From the NCBI GenBank assembly GCA_930367205.1, contig OV884009.1, positions 81,551,189 through 81,615,188 of the forward strand: a stretch of DNA of 64,000 bases. Direction: 5' to 3'. A model generated the notes under the pieces. The model did not search any database, was not told the origin of the DNA, and saw only the letters and a list, made by a program, of their open reading frames with translations. Positions 1-11,438 of the stretch are shown here, piece by piece. A program made the translations under genes and the position numbers. This DNA comes from Acanthosoma haemorrhoidale. Lineage: Eukaryota > Arthropoda > Insecta > Hemiptera > Acanthosomatidae. Within the stretch, counting starts at the first letter, position 1, and each line of letters starts with the position of its first letter.

Positions 1-3000
1 TGTGACTCCCCACCCCCACGTGTTCCCTGTAGTGCTAAACAGCATTTATGCGAGATTTATTTGAATGTTTGGTCATGTTCATGGGGTACATACAAGTATA
101 AAGTACGTACTAGCCATATCTATATGTTATGAATTTCTTGAACAATGTGATTTACTCATTAATTATTGCCAATTTTTGTTGTGGCATAAATCTCAACAGT
201 ATTAATAACTATTACCCAAAGAAAAAATATACTAACAGTAATTACTAATGAAAAAATAATGAACCTTTTTCTTTTCAAAACACATTTTCACAGTAAGAAA
301 TTGGATGTTCCAGGTTGAATCTCAATATTTTGCCAGTATAGTTTTGAATTGGCTAATAAATATCTTTAATTAATTATTTTTATGTTATACTGTCACTATA
401 ATTATGAGGTGACCATAACTCTAAAATTTTTCATTTCACTACAAATCTTGACACTTCAATTTCTGTTTTGATTAATGAAAATATATTATGTATGTATGAA
501 ATTGGAAAAAAGAAAGATCTATGCAGTACATCTATTTGCTATTCGGTTGGTGTACACTAATGTCACTGATTGTTGTGTTCGCCCGAATTTGACGCGAAAA
601 CTGTTCCAAGAATCTGATAATCCTACTTCCAGTACTTTATGTCACGGCTAAATGCTCTTGGCAATTAGGGCATGATGGATTGGTTTGTCGCCGTTGTCTT
701 AGGAACATTGGCAAGGGTGAGTGATATATATGTCAATCTCGTTAGTGAAGAGAACTCTTGTTTCAGTAACTAATTCATTTGCCTAAAGCATACTGGTCCC
801 AGTAGTACTAATACATTATTCGCAATACTAGTATATGACTTTATACTGTGTACATTAACATAATTAGTGCAAAGGATTACAAAATTGAAAGTGCTTGACT
901 AACTGATCTTCTGTTAACGCGTTGGTTGCAAAACAAGGTAAAAAACGCAAAATTTAATGCTGCAAAATAAATGGTCCACCCAATCGTTCCTGCAAACATG
1001 TACAAAGCACGCTATTTTCGACAATAAATAATTGAGGGAAAATAGTACTAGAATCTACTAACTAGAAACACATATAATACCTTTGAAATTACCAAACATT
1101 ACCAGAGTGTTCTATTGAAAGCTTGAATGTGTGAGGTCAGTGGTTGCAGTGGTAGAAAGTCTTGAAACCAAAAGGAGATATGATGTTTTCTTTTATGAAT
1201 TATGCATCTTTAAATAATGTATCTACAGACTCATTAAGTGAATTTAGAAGGAAAATTGGCATGCAGGTTGTAAGAATTTTTTTATTATTGCCTGTTTAGG
1301 GAATAGAAATAACTTTTGCAGTAATAAATCCTGACGTGGACACATAGAGTTGGTGATGTTGTTGCGTGCACCGGAATGCAAATGAAATTTGACACCTAAG
1401 TGCGCGGGCTCGGTGGACACTTAAAAGTAAAACTTTATCGCAGTGGAAACATGCATCACTTAAAGACCGCCCGCTCTGCAAAGACGATCCGTGTTTCATT
1501 AGGACGCTTGAGGACGCTCTAGTTTCGCCTTACAGCCCTGGTGATTGGCATCGGAGAGCAGTGATTCCGTTTACACCATTCTGAGTATTTGCCCTGGTTG
1601 TTGTTATCAACCATAGTTGTAACTAAAATAGCAATTCTGAATTGACTGGTCTTTCAGTTACTATTTTGGCCATCCTATGACTAGCCAGTTAGAGCTATAG
1701 TAACCCCCTATCCCCCTCTCATAGTTGTTAGTAAAGCCCATTTTAACATAGTTGGTTGGAGCTTAGTCAGTCATAAAAATAACAGCGAACTCAAAATAAT
1801 TCAAAATAAGTTTCTAAGAATAATATTTGGCTAACTAAGATACGCGGCAATAGTTAGTTGCACAATGTATCCAAAACTGAATATATTCTAGATAATTTAA
1901 AAGTGTTAATCACAAACTTTGTCGGTAAATGTAAAAATAGCGATAATCTATTACTTTATCCAAGTGAAAGGGCTTAGAGCACAATATATTGAGAAGAAAT
2001 GGTCTTTTATAAATATATAGTTATTTATTTATAATTTTATTCGTTTTTTTTTTATTTCTTTACAAAATTGATAAGTACTCCAAGGACGACTTTATTCATT
2101 ATCAACAGCGATCATGGTAGGTTTATTTTTTAAGACTAGCATTGCATATTAGTATACAATTAATCTGAACGGACCTAATATGAATTCGAATTATTACATT
2201 TGATTGAAATAAAAAGTCTCGCATCTATCATATCGAACGTGCATCACATACACAGCAAAGTTCTAATACTACAATCGGTACTAAGCAAAAGTAGGATTCA
2301 TTTATTAAACATTTTTCTCCGATCAATAAACTCTAAACGTTTGCAAAAATACTAATTTCATGTCTTAGTCTTTGAAGTGTACTCAAAGTGCACCTTAAAT
2401 TATTTTGGCACGTCTCCAATTGCTAAATTACTTCCGAATAGTTCGATTGCATACAGTTTGTATGTCTCTTTCCTAACAAACACTGAAAGTCTTCCGAAGT
2501 GATTAGTCAATCTTTAGAACTTATTGTAGTGAACAATTTTCATAACATGCTAATAGTGTAATTTAGGTTACCATTATGCAGTAGTAAATATCTCCTTTTT
2601 TCAATGTGTAAATTTGGTTTGATGTATTTAAATATTAATTAATTATAAGTTCTTGCTTTATTTTCTTCATATTGTCTTGGCTTACGGTTACTTCATTTTA
2701 TATTTTTAATTCCTGATAAATGTGTGTCACCTATCTTTATACACACGTATATACTTTTAGTATATATTGTCTTATTTTATTTGTTAGTAAACTTTAGCAG
2801 GGGCTGATACTGTCAAAGAACCCACTTTATGTTAAATAAATTTTTAAGGGACATATCCCCAGGATAATAAATCAGCTATTTTGATAAATGAACGGTTGTG
2901 GTGTTATAATACCAAAACTGGTCAACTCTTCTTATGCTGACTATAACATGTCCGCAGCCCCCCCTCCTTGAGGATCGCTTGCAGGTTCTCCAATGATTGT

Positions 3001-5075
3001 CTTGAAAATAAAGATCAATAAGTTGTTGATGGTCAGATGATGTTTTTCGGCAATAGGTGATAAAAGCCAGATGACAGATCGAGGAGGCAGCGGGCTATGT
3101 ATCGATGTATCCGAAGTGACACGAAGCGAGATTAAGGCATCAGCTGACTGCCCTTTATCGGACAAGTGACGGGTTTTGTTTCCCCTGGAACCAGTACCTA
3201 CCTATCTGCTCCTATTGTTCCAATGGTCAAAACATCCGTGGAATACAGCTTCTTTCTAATAATTATCCTTAAAATTAAATAATAATAATATCTAAACGCT
3301 TTCTAAACCAATTTGCTGATAAGTGATAATGGAATCGGAATGAAATTTTTCTCTTTGTATAAATCAAAATTGTTTTTAGCTCGAATTGTTAGTCCTGAAG
3401 ATGCCAGATTTGACGAAACATCGACTAGTTATGAAATAACAAATAAACGAGTTTTGGGAGAGTTTTAATTTTGACGCTGTGTAAATGTTTTACATTAAAC
3501 AGGAAATTCGAAACCCTTAAGGTATATTAAACAAAGTCTTGGATCACGTTGAAAATGTTTTGTTGTTTAAAACACCATAACGGGAGCTATTCGATAAAAT
3601 AAAGTCTATCAGTCAGTCCAGGTTTATTATTCTTATACGACTTCTAAACGATCAGTACATAAGCATATATATATGGGGAGAGAGTTTTGATTGTTCCCCT
3701 GGCTAACGCAAGAATATATTCAGGATATAAAGATTTGAGAGCAAACAATAAATATTTTCAGTGGGCAGACTTACATGTAAATTTAATGTTGTTTTTTTTT
3801 AACATTTCGTCTACTTTTTTCCATACGAGTTTTCACTGATCAGTACCAGCCTGTTTTGGACTTTTACATGAAATAGTACCTGGAGGTTCCCATTTGATTT
3901 GCGTGAAAATACTTTCAGCCCCATAAAACGATTAACTATAGTTAATTAGAAGGTGTAATGAAAAGATCTCGACATCCTGAATTACAAAATGCAGGTAATG
4001 TTTTTTTATTTAACTATGTTTCTAAGAAGTCATTAAACTTTACTACCCAACTTTAACACATCGCTCTGCACTTCAATATATCCAACGCTATGTTGATAAA
4101 GGGTTCTCTGTTGAGAACTGAAATAATTTTCGTGTTCTCTTCATGTGAGACCCTTTTTCAGGCTAGTGGAATTACTGAATTCCGGGTATTCACTGGGTGA
4201 ATGAGAACAGAAATAACAATTTCGATTGTTTGGGCCTAAAACTTTATCGTTGGAATCAATGCTTATTCCCCTCGATAAATAACTAGACCTTTCAACAATG
4301 AAACAAATTATTATTATCCAAAATATCAACAGAACAAACCCGATTTTAAATGGTAGACAGAAATTGTGAACTGTCTGTAGTGTTTGTTTGGCCATGGAAA
4401 AAAAAAATCAGAAGTTTAAATATTATCTTACAAAAATATATAATATATTTATATATTCCTTTTATTTTTAGCATCCTGATCGAAACTGCCAGTAAAATTG
4501 TTTTAAAAATCGCAACGAAACCACAAATCGATTTTTTTTCGGCAACACCGTACATGCAAAATACCCCCCCTAAAAAAAATTTAGAGGCTACTGTTCCATG
4601 GATATACTCGATATAGTACGGTATAATTATAGAATTAAGGGAAACACATTGGCATACATCCAAAATAGGTCAACTTAATATAAGACACACATAATATAAC
4701 TTGAGTTGTGAAGGAGCACGGAGCTGGAAGGAATTGTTATGCATATATAGACACCGCGGGCTGAGTAGTGGGGAATAAATTTTAGATTCAAATGAGATCT
4801 AAATCAGGTTTTAGCGTGTGTCAAAGTTAAAGCAAACGGCTTTAACAGATTTGAAACCAGAAAGGCTAATCCTCTTGCTAACGAATGCAAATTTGGAAGC
4901 GAAGGAGAACGCTGAATGTTCACACGTCCAACACGACGGTATCAAATGACTAGTTGGTCCTGGGATCAGCAGGCTCGCCATTTTTTTAAAAGTAATTTAA
5001 CGATATTTTTACATCGATTAGAAACTTAATAAAATTCACACTCCATGAAAAAACAATTTTTGTCAAAAAAGGTTG
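1..5075. other. AT-rich non-coding stretch, no gene recognised
   Basis: No open frame here has a recognisable domain or supported splice signals. Two GC-richer islands stand out against the AT-rich background, about 1320-1600 and about 2940-3240. Each contains a minus-strand open frame of 67-74 residues that I could not relate to any family. Around 4700-4990 there is another mixed-composition patch. These may be old repeat remnants or conserved non-coding sequence; nothing seen here decides between them. Confidence 0.6.
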
Positions 5076-5790
5076 GCCGTGACATCCGGTTTTACAGACA
5101 GGAGATACTCCCTTTTTTTGGCCAGCTTTGATTACTTCGATGTCCTGGACATTGAGCCCCATTCAATTTTTTCAACTACCTCGTTGAGCTTATGTGCGGT
5201 GAGGCAGTTGCTGGGACCTTAGCAGATACAACATTTTTCTGTGGTCCTGGGCGCTTTTTTGGGTAACCAGTCACACCATCTTTTGTTCGCCGGCATTACA
5301 TTAGACAGCAGCAACTGGCTAATGCCACCGACAGTTTTCTCGCTTGTGATGGTGATTGGTGGTACTTTTTCAGGAGGTGTGGTTCCAACTATGTCACAGG
5401 TTCCCCCGCCAAACCACTAGGCCTTGGAGTTTCCGTGTATAAAATAGGTACTCTTGCTAGGACGTAGCTGTTGGAGATTTGGAGGTTCTTAACGACGACC
5501 AGATCGGTATCAGCCTCCTGAGAGCCATAGACGTCGATCGAGCCCTTTCTCAGCATTTGGCTTTTCTGCATTAATTTTTTTTTTTATCGGTTTAGCCGGA
5601 AGTTTACCCATATTAGTTTGCTGGGTCATTGTAGCTTCCACTAGAGTGGGCCAAGCTTCGGAAAGAAGAATATCCATTAGAGCTGTGGTTTCATTGAGTT
5701 GGTCATTGGGGGCAAGAGGTGTTGAAAAGTCCTAGCTGCAATTTAATTGAGAAAAAAAACACATAAAATTCCTGCCTTTAATGGGTAGGA
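5076..5790 (-). pseudogene. degenerate coding-like remnant next to an LTR-like block (gag-like?)
   Basis: On the minus strand this GC-richer block reads as broken but protein-like frames. One begins QLNETTALMDILLSEAWPT and runs to a Lys-rich stretch ending near 5572. A second continues at 5571-5389 (contains SIDVYGSQEADTDLVVVKN), and a third further down contains PEKVPPITITSEKTVGG and a Cys-containing tail. The frames appear to be joined at a poly-A tract (a likely frameshift) and interrupted by stops. The block lies immediately downstream, in the same orientation, of the LTR-like remnant ending at 6024, which is the place expected for a gag gene. I do not recognise the protein; a LINE ORF1 is an alternative. 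Identity is uncertain. Confidence 0.3.
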
Positions 5791-6024
5791 TGATTTCTGC
5801 GCACTCCCAAAGAGAGGCCAGCTTATTCTGACCAATCATGAAGGTCGTTATTCTGGCCAATGAGGGTCAACTACGCCAGCACCCCTAGTGAATGTCGGGA
5901 TCGTGAACTAGTTCTGTCTCTCTATACTAACATCGTAAGTTTATTGATATAAAAAAGTAGGCGGGTGTTTTCTGGTACAAGAAGAAGGTTACTTCTACTT
6001 GTCCGCGGTGAAGTGGGCACAACA
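5791..6024 (-). mobile_element. diverged copy of LTR-like block 1
   Basis: Read on the minus strand from 6024, the block starts TGTTGTGCCCACTTC. It then follows the same order of short motifs as the blocks ending at 43505 and 15973: a CTTCTTGTACCAGAAAACACC-like stretch, then a TTCACGA..CGAC stretch, then an ACTAGGGG..GGCG stretch. It is the most diverged of the three and its inner end is unclear. The three share one sharp edge (TGTT on the minus strand), which fits an LTR terminus. No TSD was seen. Confidence 0.35.
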
Positions 6025-7478
6025 CGTGTAAAACAATGTTTAGATGAACTTTATTATTAATTATTTTTTATATATTAATGTTTTTGATTGATAGTCCAAT
6101 ATATGTCTAATAGGTGAAACCTCGACTGGCGATATAAAAATAAATAATTGGAGAGAGAGACTCTAAAGCCTTTTAAATTTTTCATTTTTTTTTCACATCG
6201 CGTAAATTATAAAACCCGGTGTCTCTTTTGAGTGCTTTAGCTCGTTAAAATATTAAACAGTATTTCTAACATACATATATACACGATAAAAAGTGAAGAA
6301 AGAAAAATGTACTTGTATGTTTTAAAAAAAACCTATTAATTGATTATGCTTAACCAGTATGGAGCTCCACTTGACAAACAGACAAAATTTAAACCTTAAA
6401 CAATCTAAAACCTAGGCATGCGTATCAATAATATCTACTCTCACTAAAAAAAATAACCACAAAGCTCAACAACTTCCAACAATTCAAGAACTTGTCCGTT
6501 CTCAAATTGAAACATTTTTTATCAAATCACTAAGTTCTGAAAATCCACTAATACGAGAGATTGGGAACGGCACTGAAGGTTCTCTCTAAAGAACCATTCA
6601 TAAAAGAACTAAACATCTGTTGCTAAATTTAAAAAAAAATATGTTGTACATGTCGATTATACAACTCAGCTACGAAATATGTTATATCGTTCTTTCTATC
6701 CCCCCCCCCAATAAAAAGAAACTTGTGATGTGTAAATAAAATTCTTGGTTACGATCACCTTAAGGATTTTTTAAAATTTATTTTGTATTATTATTTTTAT
6801 TATGTTGTAAATAGTCTTATTTCATTCCTAAACAGTTGTTTTTTATTGTATGGGTTTTTATATTATTTTTTCTACTATTTAAAATTTTTGTATGTATTTA
6901 TAATTATGTTATAGCTTGTAAAATAACATGGGAATGATACCAAAACGTATAATAATAATTGAGTAACAAGTAAATTAAATTGTAAATAATGTTATCTTAT
7001 CTCTCTATTTATTAAATGATTGCGAGACAACTATTAGTCACATTTTTTAAAATAAGAAAACCATTCATTCCACTTAAATCTTGAATGTTTTGTGTCCGAG
7101 ATACAAAAAAAAAAAAAAAAAATATTAAACTGACTCAGACTTGAACAGTTAACGTAACGGGCCTAAGTTTTTCCTTTAATTGCATTTTACGAAACTCAGT
7201 TATATAGTGTGTATACTAGACACACTACTCGTAAACTAACAACTTTGAGATATTTGTAGGGTATTGTGTAGGTTAGGAGTGAGGGGTGTTGTTTAATCAC
7301 TAATTAAGATTAATCAGAATTCTTTAGACAGAAGAAGGATAGCCAGCCATAATGAAATAGTACCTCAATGAAAGTAGAGCCACTTCCTTGAGGCTTGAGA
7401 ATTTTTCATAAAACGAGCCTGCCTAATTAGAATCACATTTTTACATTGATAAGAGTAAAGTAACAATTTATTTTCATT
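6025..7478. other. AT-rich non-coding stretch
   Basis: Low-complexity AT-rich sequence with poly-A, poly-T and poly-C runs (for example a C run near 6700 and an A run near 7107). No gene or repeat was recognised. It is the left flank of LINE copy A. Confidence 0.6.
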
Positions 7479-7490
7479 TATATTTGTAAA
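7479..7490. repeat. left TSD of LINE copy A (TATATTTGTAAA)
   Basis: The 12-mer TATATTTGTAAA occurs here and again at 13230-13241, directly after the A-rich tail of LINE copy A. The two copies bracket the whole element, as expected for a target-site duplication made by target-primed reverse transcription. Confidence 0.75.
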
Positions 7491-7803
7491 TGTTCTGCGC
7501 ATGCGCTATTATCAACAAACACCTCTCTATTTCGTTCTTGCTTTAAACACCTTATACTACTGTTTATAGGCCGTACTATAAAGTTGCCTCAGCAGGCAAC
7601 TTACGTGACCTGGTCATGAGGGAGCCCTCAAGAAGTGAGTGAATCACTTGTTATATTTGTGTAGGAGTGTAATAAGTGATATCAAACCGAAAAGTCGGCC
7701 ATATTGGACGCAGGCCAGCACACCCAAATAAGAAACCGCCGTAGAGTCCCCTTTCTTCGCGCTTAACACCTTTGAGGCGTTGAAAAATATTCAAGCAGAT
7801 GAA
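7491..7803 (+). promoter_or_regulatory. 5' UTR and probable internal promoter of LINE copy A
   Basis: These 313 bases lie between the inferred 5' end of copy A and its ORF1 ATG. Jockey-type elements carry their promoter downstream of the transcription start. Seven bases in is a perfect palindrome, GCGCATGCGC (7497-7506), which resembles the binding site of NRF-1 and its insect homologue Ewg. The 5' end is defined by the TSD and by the jump in GC content. The promoter function is inference. Confidence 0.45.
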
Positions 7804-7882
7804 ATGGAAGTTAACAAAACACCTACACAGCCCAAGCCACCTGCTATATTTGTCCGCAATATAAGTAACTTTAAATTACTAT
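7804..7882 (+). pseudogene. LINE copy A ORF1, N-terminal piece (split by insertion)
   Basis: The ORF1 start is taken as the ATG at 7804 (MEVNKTPTQPKPPAIFVRNI...). The frame runs to 7882, where copy B is inserted. Reading directly from 7882 to 9956 keeps the frame: ...NFKLL then CSQMCKIVGTGKYTC. So this is the missing 5' part of the ORF1 that resumes at 9956. As it now stands, the frame instead runs on into copy B, making one uninterrupted chimeric frame from 7780 to 8946. Confidence 0.75.
7873..7882. repeat. left TSD of nested LINE copy B (AAATTACTAT)
   Basis: AAATTACTAT at 7873-7882 is repeated at 9946-9955 on the other side of copy B. Removing B and one copy of this 10-mer restores a continuous ORF1 frame of copy A, which independently confirms the boundary. 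Confidence 0.85.
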
Positions 7883-9584
7883 TACTGCCGATCGGTAAAG
7901 CGGCGATTGGCATCCTTCCGCTCCGATTCTTTCAATTCTCCTCTCTGTCCACCAGGGATAACTCCTTGTGGAACGTAACCAAAAAAATCCTAAAGTATCA
8001 ACCTGTTTCACACCCACTCCGTCGTGATGATGGGTCCTGGGCGGCTTCGGATGGGGATAGGTCGGAGGAATTTGCTCTGCATCTTACCCATACTTTCACA
8101 CCTCACCTTTCTCATCAAAGCCATACTCACAGCACAACTGTGGAAGATTTCCCCACTTCACCTATTCCTCTCTCTCTTCCACCAAAAGCCGTTAACCCCT
8201 CTGAGGTTAAATACCTTCTGAAAAACTTACCTTACCGAAAATCCCCTGGATATGATCTCGTTACTCCTCAAATTCTCAAACAACTTCCTCCTAAAGCCAT
8301 AATCTTCCTAACCTACATATATAATTGCATAATCCGAACGACGCACTTTCCTCTCCTCTGGAAACATTCCATTATTGTCCTATTCGCCAAACCCGGTAAA
8401 CCACCCAATGACGCCTCATCTTACCGTCCAATTAGCCTACTCCCTATCCTCTCAAAAATATTTGAGAAACTCCTACTAAAACGTCTACTTCCCATTGTTG
8501 AATCCAAAAACCTTTTTCCCACACACCAGTTTGGTTTCCGCCAACGACATTCCACTGCTCAACAAGGCCTTCGCGTTGTTGATCACATCTCCTCAGCCCT
8601 TGAAACCAAACAGTATTGCACTGCTGCCTTTCTCGATATAGCTCAAGCTTTTGACAGGGTTTGGCACGCAGGTTTGCTCTACAAGCTCAAAAGATATTTA
8701 CCACAGACCCTTTTCCTAATCCTACAGTCCTACCTTTCAAACCGCTTCTTCCAAGTCCGCTGTGGTTTAGAATACTCTAACTACTATCCCATAAGTGCAG
8801 GAGTTCCACAGGGCAGTGTCCTAGGCCCCATCCTCTATAACCTATACACCGCTGATGTCCCCTCTACTCCCAATACCTTCTTGGCCACATTTGCAGATGA
8901 CACTGCAGTCTTGGATGGGATGACAACCATTCATACCCCGACATAGCATCCCATAACCTTCAAAAACACCTTGACGAGATCGAGTATTGGTGCAATCAAT
9001 GGCGGATCAAAGTTAATGAAGCAAAATGCTCCCACATTACCTTCACCCTTTGTCGCAAGTCTGGTCCACTAGTTTATTTTAATTCTATTCCCCTCCCTGT
9101 ATCCGAGACAGTACGGTATTTAGGCTTCCATCTTGACAAACGACTGACCTGGAACCCACATACGAGACTAAAAAGACAAGAACTAAACAGACGCTTTGGA
9201 CAACTGTACAGACTACTTCAAAGGACATCCCATCTCTCAATAGAAAATAAACTACTAATCTACAAAGTTATACTTAAACCAATCTGGACATACGGAATAG
9301 AGCTATGGGGGACAGCAAAAAAGTCGAACATCAAGCGTATCCAATCCTTTCAATCAAAAGTCCTGAGAACAATAGTAAATGCCCCTTATTATGTCAGCAA
9401 CAAAACCCTTCACAACGACCTTAATATACCCTACATTCCAGAACTCATCCCTTCCAAGTTTACGAAATTCCACAGTAGCCTTTCCAACCACCCTAATCCT
9501 GTAGCACAGTCAATGCACTGCGCCACTCATCCCTATAATCCTCCTCGGAGACTGAAACGGCAGTGGCCTCGTGACCTGCTATAA
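7883..9584 (+). pseudogene. LINE copy B ORF2: reverse transcriptase and C-terminal region
   Basis: RNA-directed DNA polymerase of a jockey-clade element, which would copy LINE RNA at a nicked target. Visible RT motifs in order are SYRPISLLP, FGFRQRHST, FLDIAQAFDRVWH (motif A, catalytic Asp at about 8635), AGVPQGSVLGP (motif B) and FADD (motif C, 8890-8901), so the catalytic Asp residues are intact. The frame from 7780 is open to 8946. It breaks near 8908-8930, where a short segment reads as a local inversion relative to copies A and C. From about 8950 to 9584 the correct frame is open again and ends ...RQWPRDLL-stop. Endonuclease and ORF1 are absent. It cannot make a working ORF2 but is the best RT in the window. 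Confidence 0.85.
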
Positions 9585-9945
9585 ACGCGTGACAGTGGGA
9601 GTCCTGGCAATGGCCAGTCTCTCCAATCATGTCCTGAGCGTCTGTGGCTCTCGCGCTCTTGGTCAGCCTCCACTGGCTAGTATCCGGTGACGCGGCTGAC
9701 GGAGGAGCGTGGGGGACTTCCCAGGACTCCGCTTTCTCTTTGCGGTGGATTTGGGGGGTCTCTGGGCTGTCTGTAAATATTGTATGAATGAGCGAGTGAA
9801 TGATGAACTGTAAATATTGTATGAATGAGCGAGTGAATGATGAACTGTAAATATTGTATGAATGAGAGCATATATCTTAATTACTTATTGCCTTATAAAA
9901 GGCAGATTGTAATTATTACACAATAAAGGAATTATACTACTACTA
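9585..9945 (+). other. 3' UTR and tail of LINE copy B
   Basis: The 3' UTR shared by the family. It has a GC-rich first half (about 9590-9770), then AT-rich direct repeats of ATGAATGAGCGAG type, then a GCCTTATAAAAGGCAGATTGTAATTAT block, and an AATAAAG near 9922-9928 that may serve as the polyadenylation signal. Short fragments of this UTR account for most LINE pieces elsewhere in the window. Confidence 0.75.
9773..9866 (+). repeat. 37-bp direct repeats in the LINE 3' UTR (2.5 copies)
   Basis: Two perfect 37-bp units (9773-9809 and 9810-9846), each starting GTAAATATTGTATGAATGAG, are followed by a partial third (9847-9866). Copy A has about one and a half diverged units in the same place, so the number of units varies between copies. 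Confidence 0.85.
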
Positions 9946-9955
9946 AAATTACTAT
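9946..9955. repeat. right TSD of LINE copy B (AAATTACTAT)
   Basis: Matches 7873-7882 exactly and marks the point where ORF1 of copy A resumes. Confidence 0.85.
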
Positions 9956-10925
9956 GCTCACAAATGTGTAAAATAGTGGGTACGGGAAAATATACGTGCC
10001 TCAATAGGTCAAGGGACACTAAAATCTCTCCGGACACTCCCGATAATTATCGGGCTTTTACCAAATATTTGGAAGAAACCAATGCCGACTTCCATACCTA
10101 TCAACTAAAACAAGAACAATCGCTCCGAGTAGTAATCAGAAATTTGCACCCGACCACACCAGCTGACGAAATAGAAGATGAACTCTCAGCTCTCGCTTTC
10201 AAAGTTCGCCAAAAACGAACGTGTTACGCGAGGATAGGCAACAAAATGAATCAATCAAATCGATGTTACCATTGCTCTTTGTCGGTCTCGAGCGAACACC
10301 TGGAGCGGAGAAGATATACGACCTAGCACACCTGTATTACACAAGGGTTCAGGTTGAAAAACCGTACCCCAAACGTGACATTGTCCAAAGCCATAACTGT
10401 CAGGGATATGGGCACACAAAATCGTACTGCCACCACCCTCCCAGGTGTGTAAAGTGCATTGGGCAGCACAAAAGCGAATTGTGCAAAAAGCCCATGAAAC
10501 CGCCTGCTGTATGCGTGCTCTGCCAGAAAGGCCATCCGGCCAACTACAAGGGCTGCAATGCTTACAGAGTGCTAAAGTCCAGGACCGAACAACGTCGTCA
10601 GCCAGAAGTGGAAAAACTTGCAGCCAGAAATTTGAGGCTTTCTGTCTCTTTCGCCGATGCCGTTTGCAACAGAGAGCAGTCACAGGCACCGCCCACTCCC
10701 TGTCCGCAAGATCATCTTCCCCAGCATTCCGTTTATCCCGTCGACCCACAAACCCAATCCCATCCTCAACCACACATCTTGCATATTCCTCTACCTTCAA
10801 GTTCTTCGGATCTCACCAGCCTTTTTACCTCATTCCTTACAGAGTTCAGAACCCTAATTACCCCTCTCATTTCCCTTCTTACAAATCTTGTCTCTTACTT
10901 TATTCCTGTTAAACAAAATCCATAA
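9956..10925 (+). pseudogene. LINE copy A ORF1 (gag-like, PRE_C2HC and zinc knuckles)
   Basis: The nucleic-acid-binding ORF1 protein of a jockey-clade LINE, which packages LINE RNA. The first frame (to about 10215) has a PRE_C2HC-type segment, VVIRNLHPTTPADEIEDEL. A single frameshift at about 10212-10220 moves reading to the frame open until 10925. That frame carries three CCHC knuckles: HNCQGYGHTKSYC, CVKCIGQHKSELC and CVLCQKGHPANYKGC. The first has Ser where the leading Cys is expected. A Pro/Gln/His-rich tail and a hydrophobic Ser/Leu-rich C-terminus follow. ORF2 starts within a few bases of the ORF1 stop. The N-terminal part is 7804-7882, split off by copy B. Long open frames on the opposite strand here are shadows. 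Confidence 0.85.
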
Positions 10926-11438
10926 GTGGATCTATTCTCCTTTGGAATGCGAATGGTGTTCGCACCCACATTAAAGAACTGACATTATTATGTCATTATT
11001 ACTGAAACATGACTTATATTAAACATGAGGAAACGACCATTTACCGTTCGACAGTACCAGACTTATCGAACTGATCACCCAGATGGAAGAGCTCATGCAG
11101 GTACCGCTGTCATTGTCCATAACTCCATATCCCATCACATAGTTCCTTTGGTAGCACTTGTTTTCCTTCAGTCCACTGCAGTGTCAATCAGCACCTTCAC
11201 TTTCCCCCTTACTCTAGCATCAGTGTACTGCCCTCCTAATAAATCCATTTCCGATTCCCGATTCATCTCCTTTCTAGACTCCATCGGACATCGTTTCCTT
11301 GTGGGTGGGGACTTTAATTCGAAGCACCAACACTGGGCGTTAAGATCCACGAATACACGAGGACCTTCTTTGCTGTCTGCACTCATATGGAAACATTGCT
11401 CCACGATCTATTCTGACACGGCGATCTATTGGTTCTGA
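10926..11438 (+). pseudogene. LINE copy A ORF2: AP-type endonuclease domain, truncated
   Basis: The endonuclease nicks the target DNA to prime reverse transcription. Visible signs are the N-terminal ILLWNANGVRTHIKEL (Asn of the first catalytic motif) and, near 11300, FLVGGDFNSKHQHWALRST (the GDFN motif). A short deletion with a stop lies near 11000-11015, where the domain should carry its catalytic Glu. The frame is open from 11025 to 11438. It then stops exactly where an internal deletion joins ATYW-type endonuclease sequence to the HPLRRDDGSW region before RT; copy C retains about 80 residues of further endonuclease plus linker. Not functional. Confidence 0.8.

Larger units (their letters stand above)
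7883..9945 (+). mobile_element. jockey-clade LINE, copy B, 5'-truncated, nested in copy A
   Basis: A 2063-bp copy that begins inside ORF2, in the linker before RT, and carries the RT domain, the ORF2 C-terminus with a normal stop (9582-9584), a full 3' UTR and a tail AATAAAGGAATTATACTACTACT. It is flanked by the 10-bp TSD AAATTACTAT. Its 3' UTR and tail (CAATAAAGGA, ACT-type repeat) belong to the subtype also seen at 52.7 and 59.2 kb rather than that of copy A. It is better preserved than its host copy, so it is the younger insertion. The 5' truncation is typical of incomplete reverse transcription. Confidence 0.9.

Noticed and set aside
1141..1180. Possible tRNA-like string (GTGGTTGCAGTGGTAGAAAG)
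   Set aside because: No matching acceptor stem, anticodon loop or B box could be built around it.
10255..10800. 181-residue minus-strand open frame
   Set aside because: Antisense shadow of the LINE copy A ORF1 zinc-knuckle region, which has clear motifs on the plus strand.
10445..10912. 155-residue plus-strand open frame
   Set aside because: Out-of-frame shadow of the same ORF1; the neighbouring frame carries the CCHC knuckles.
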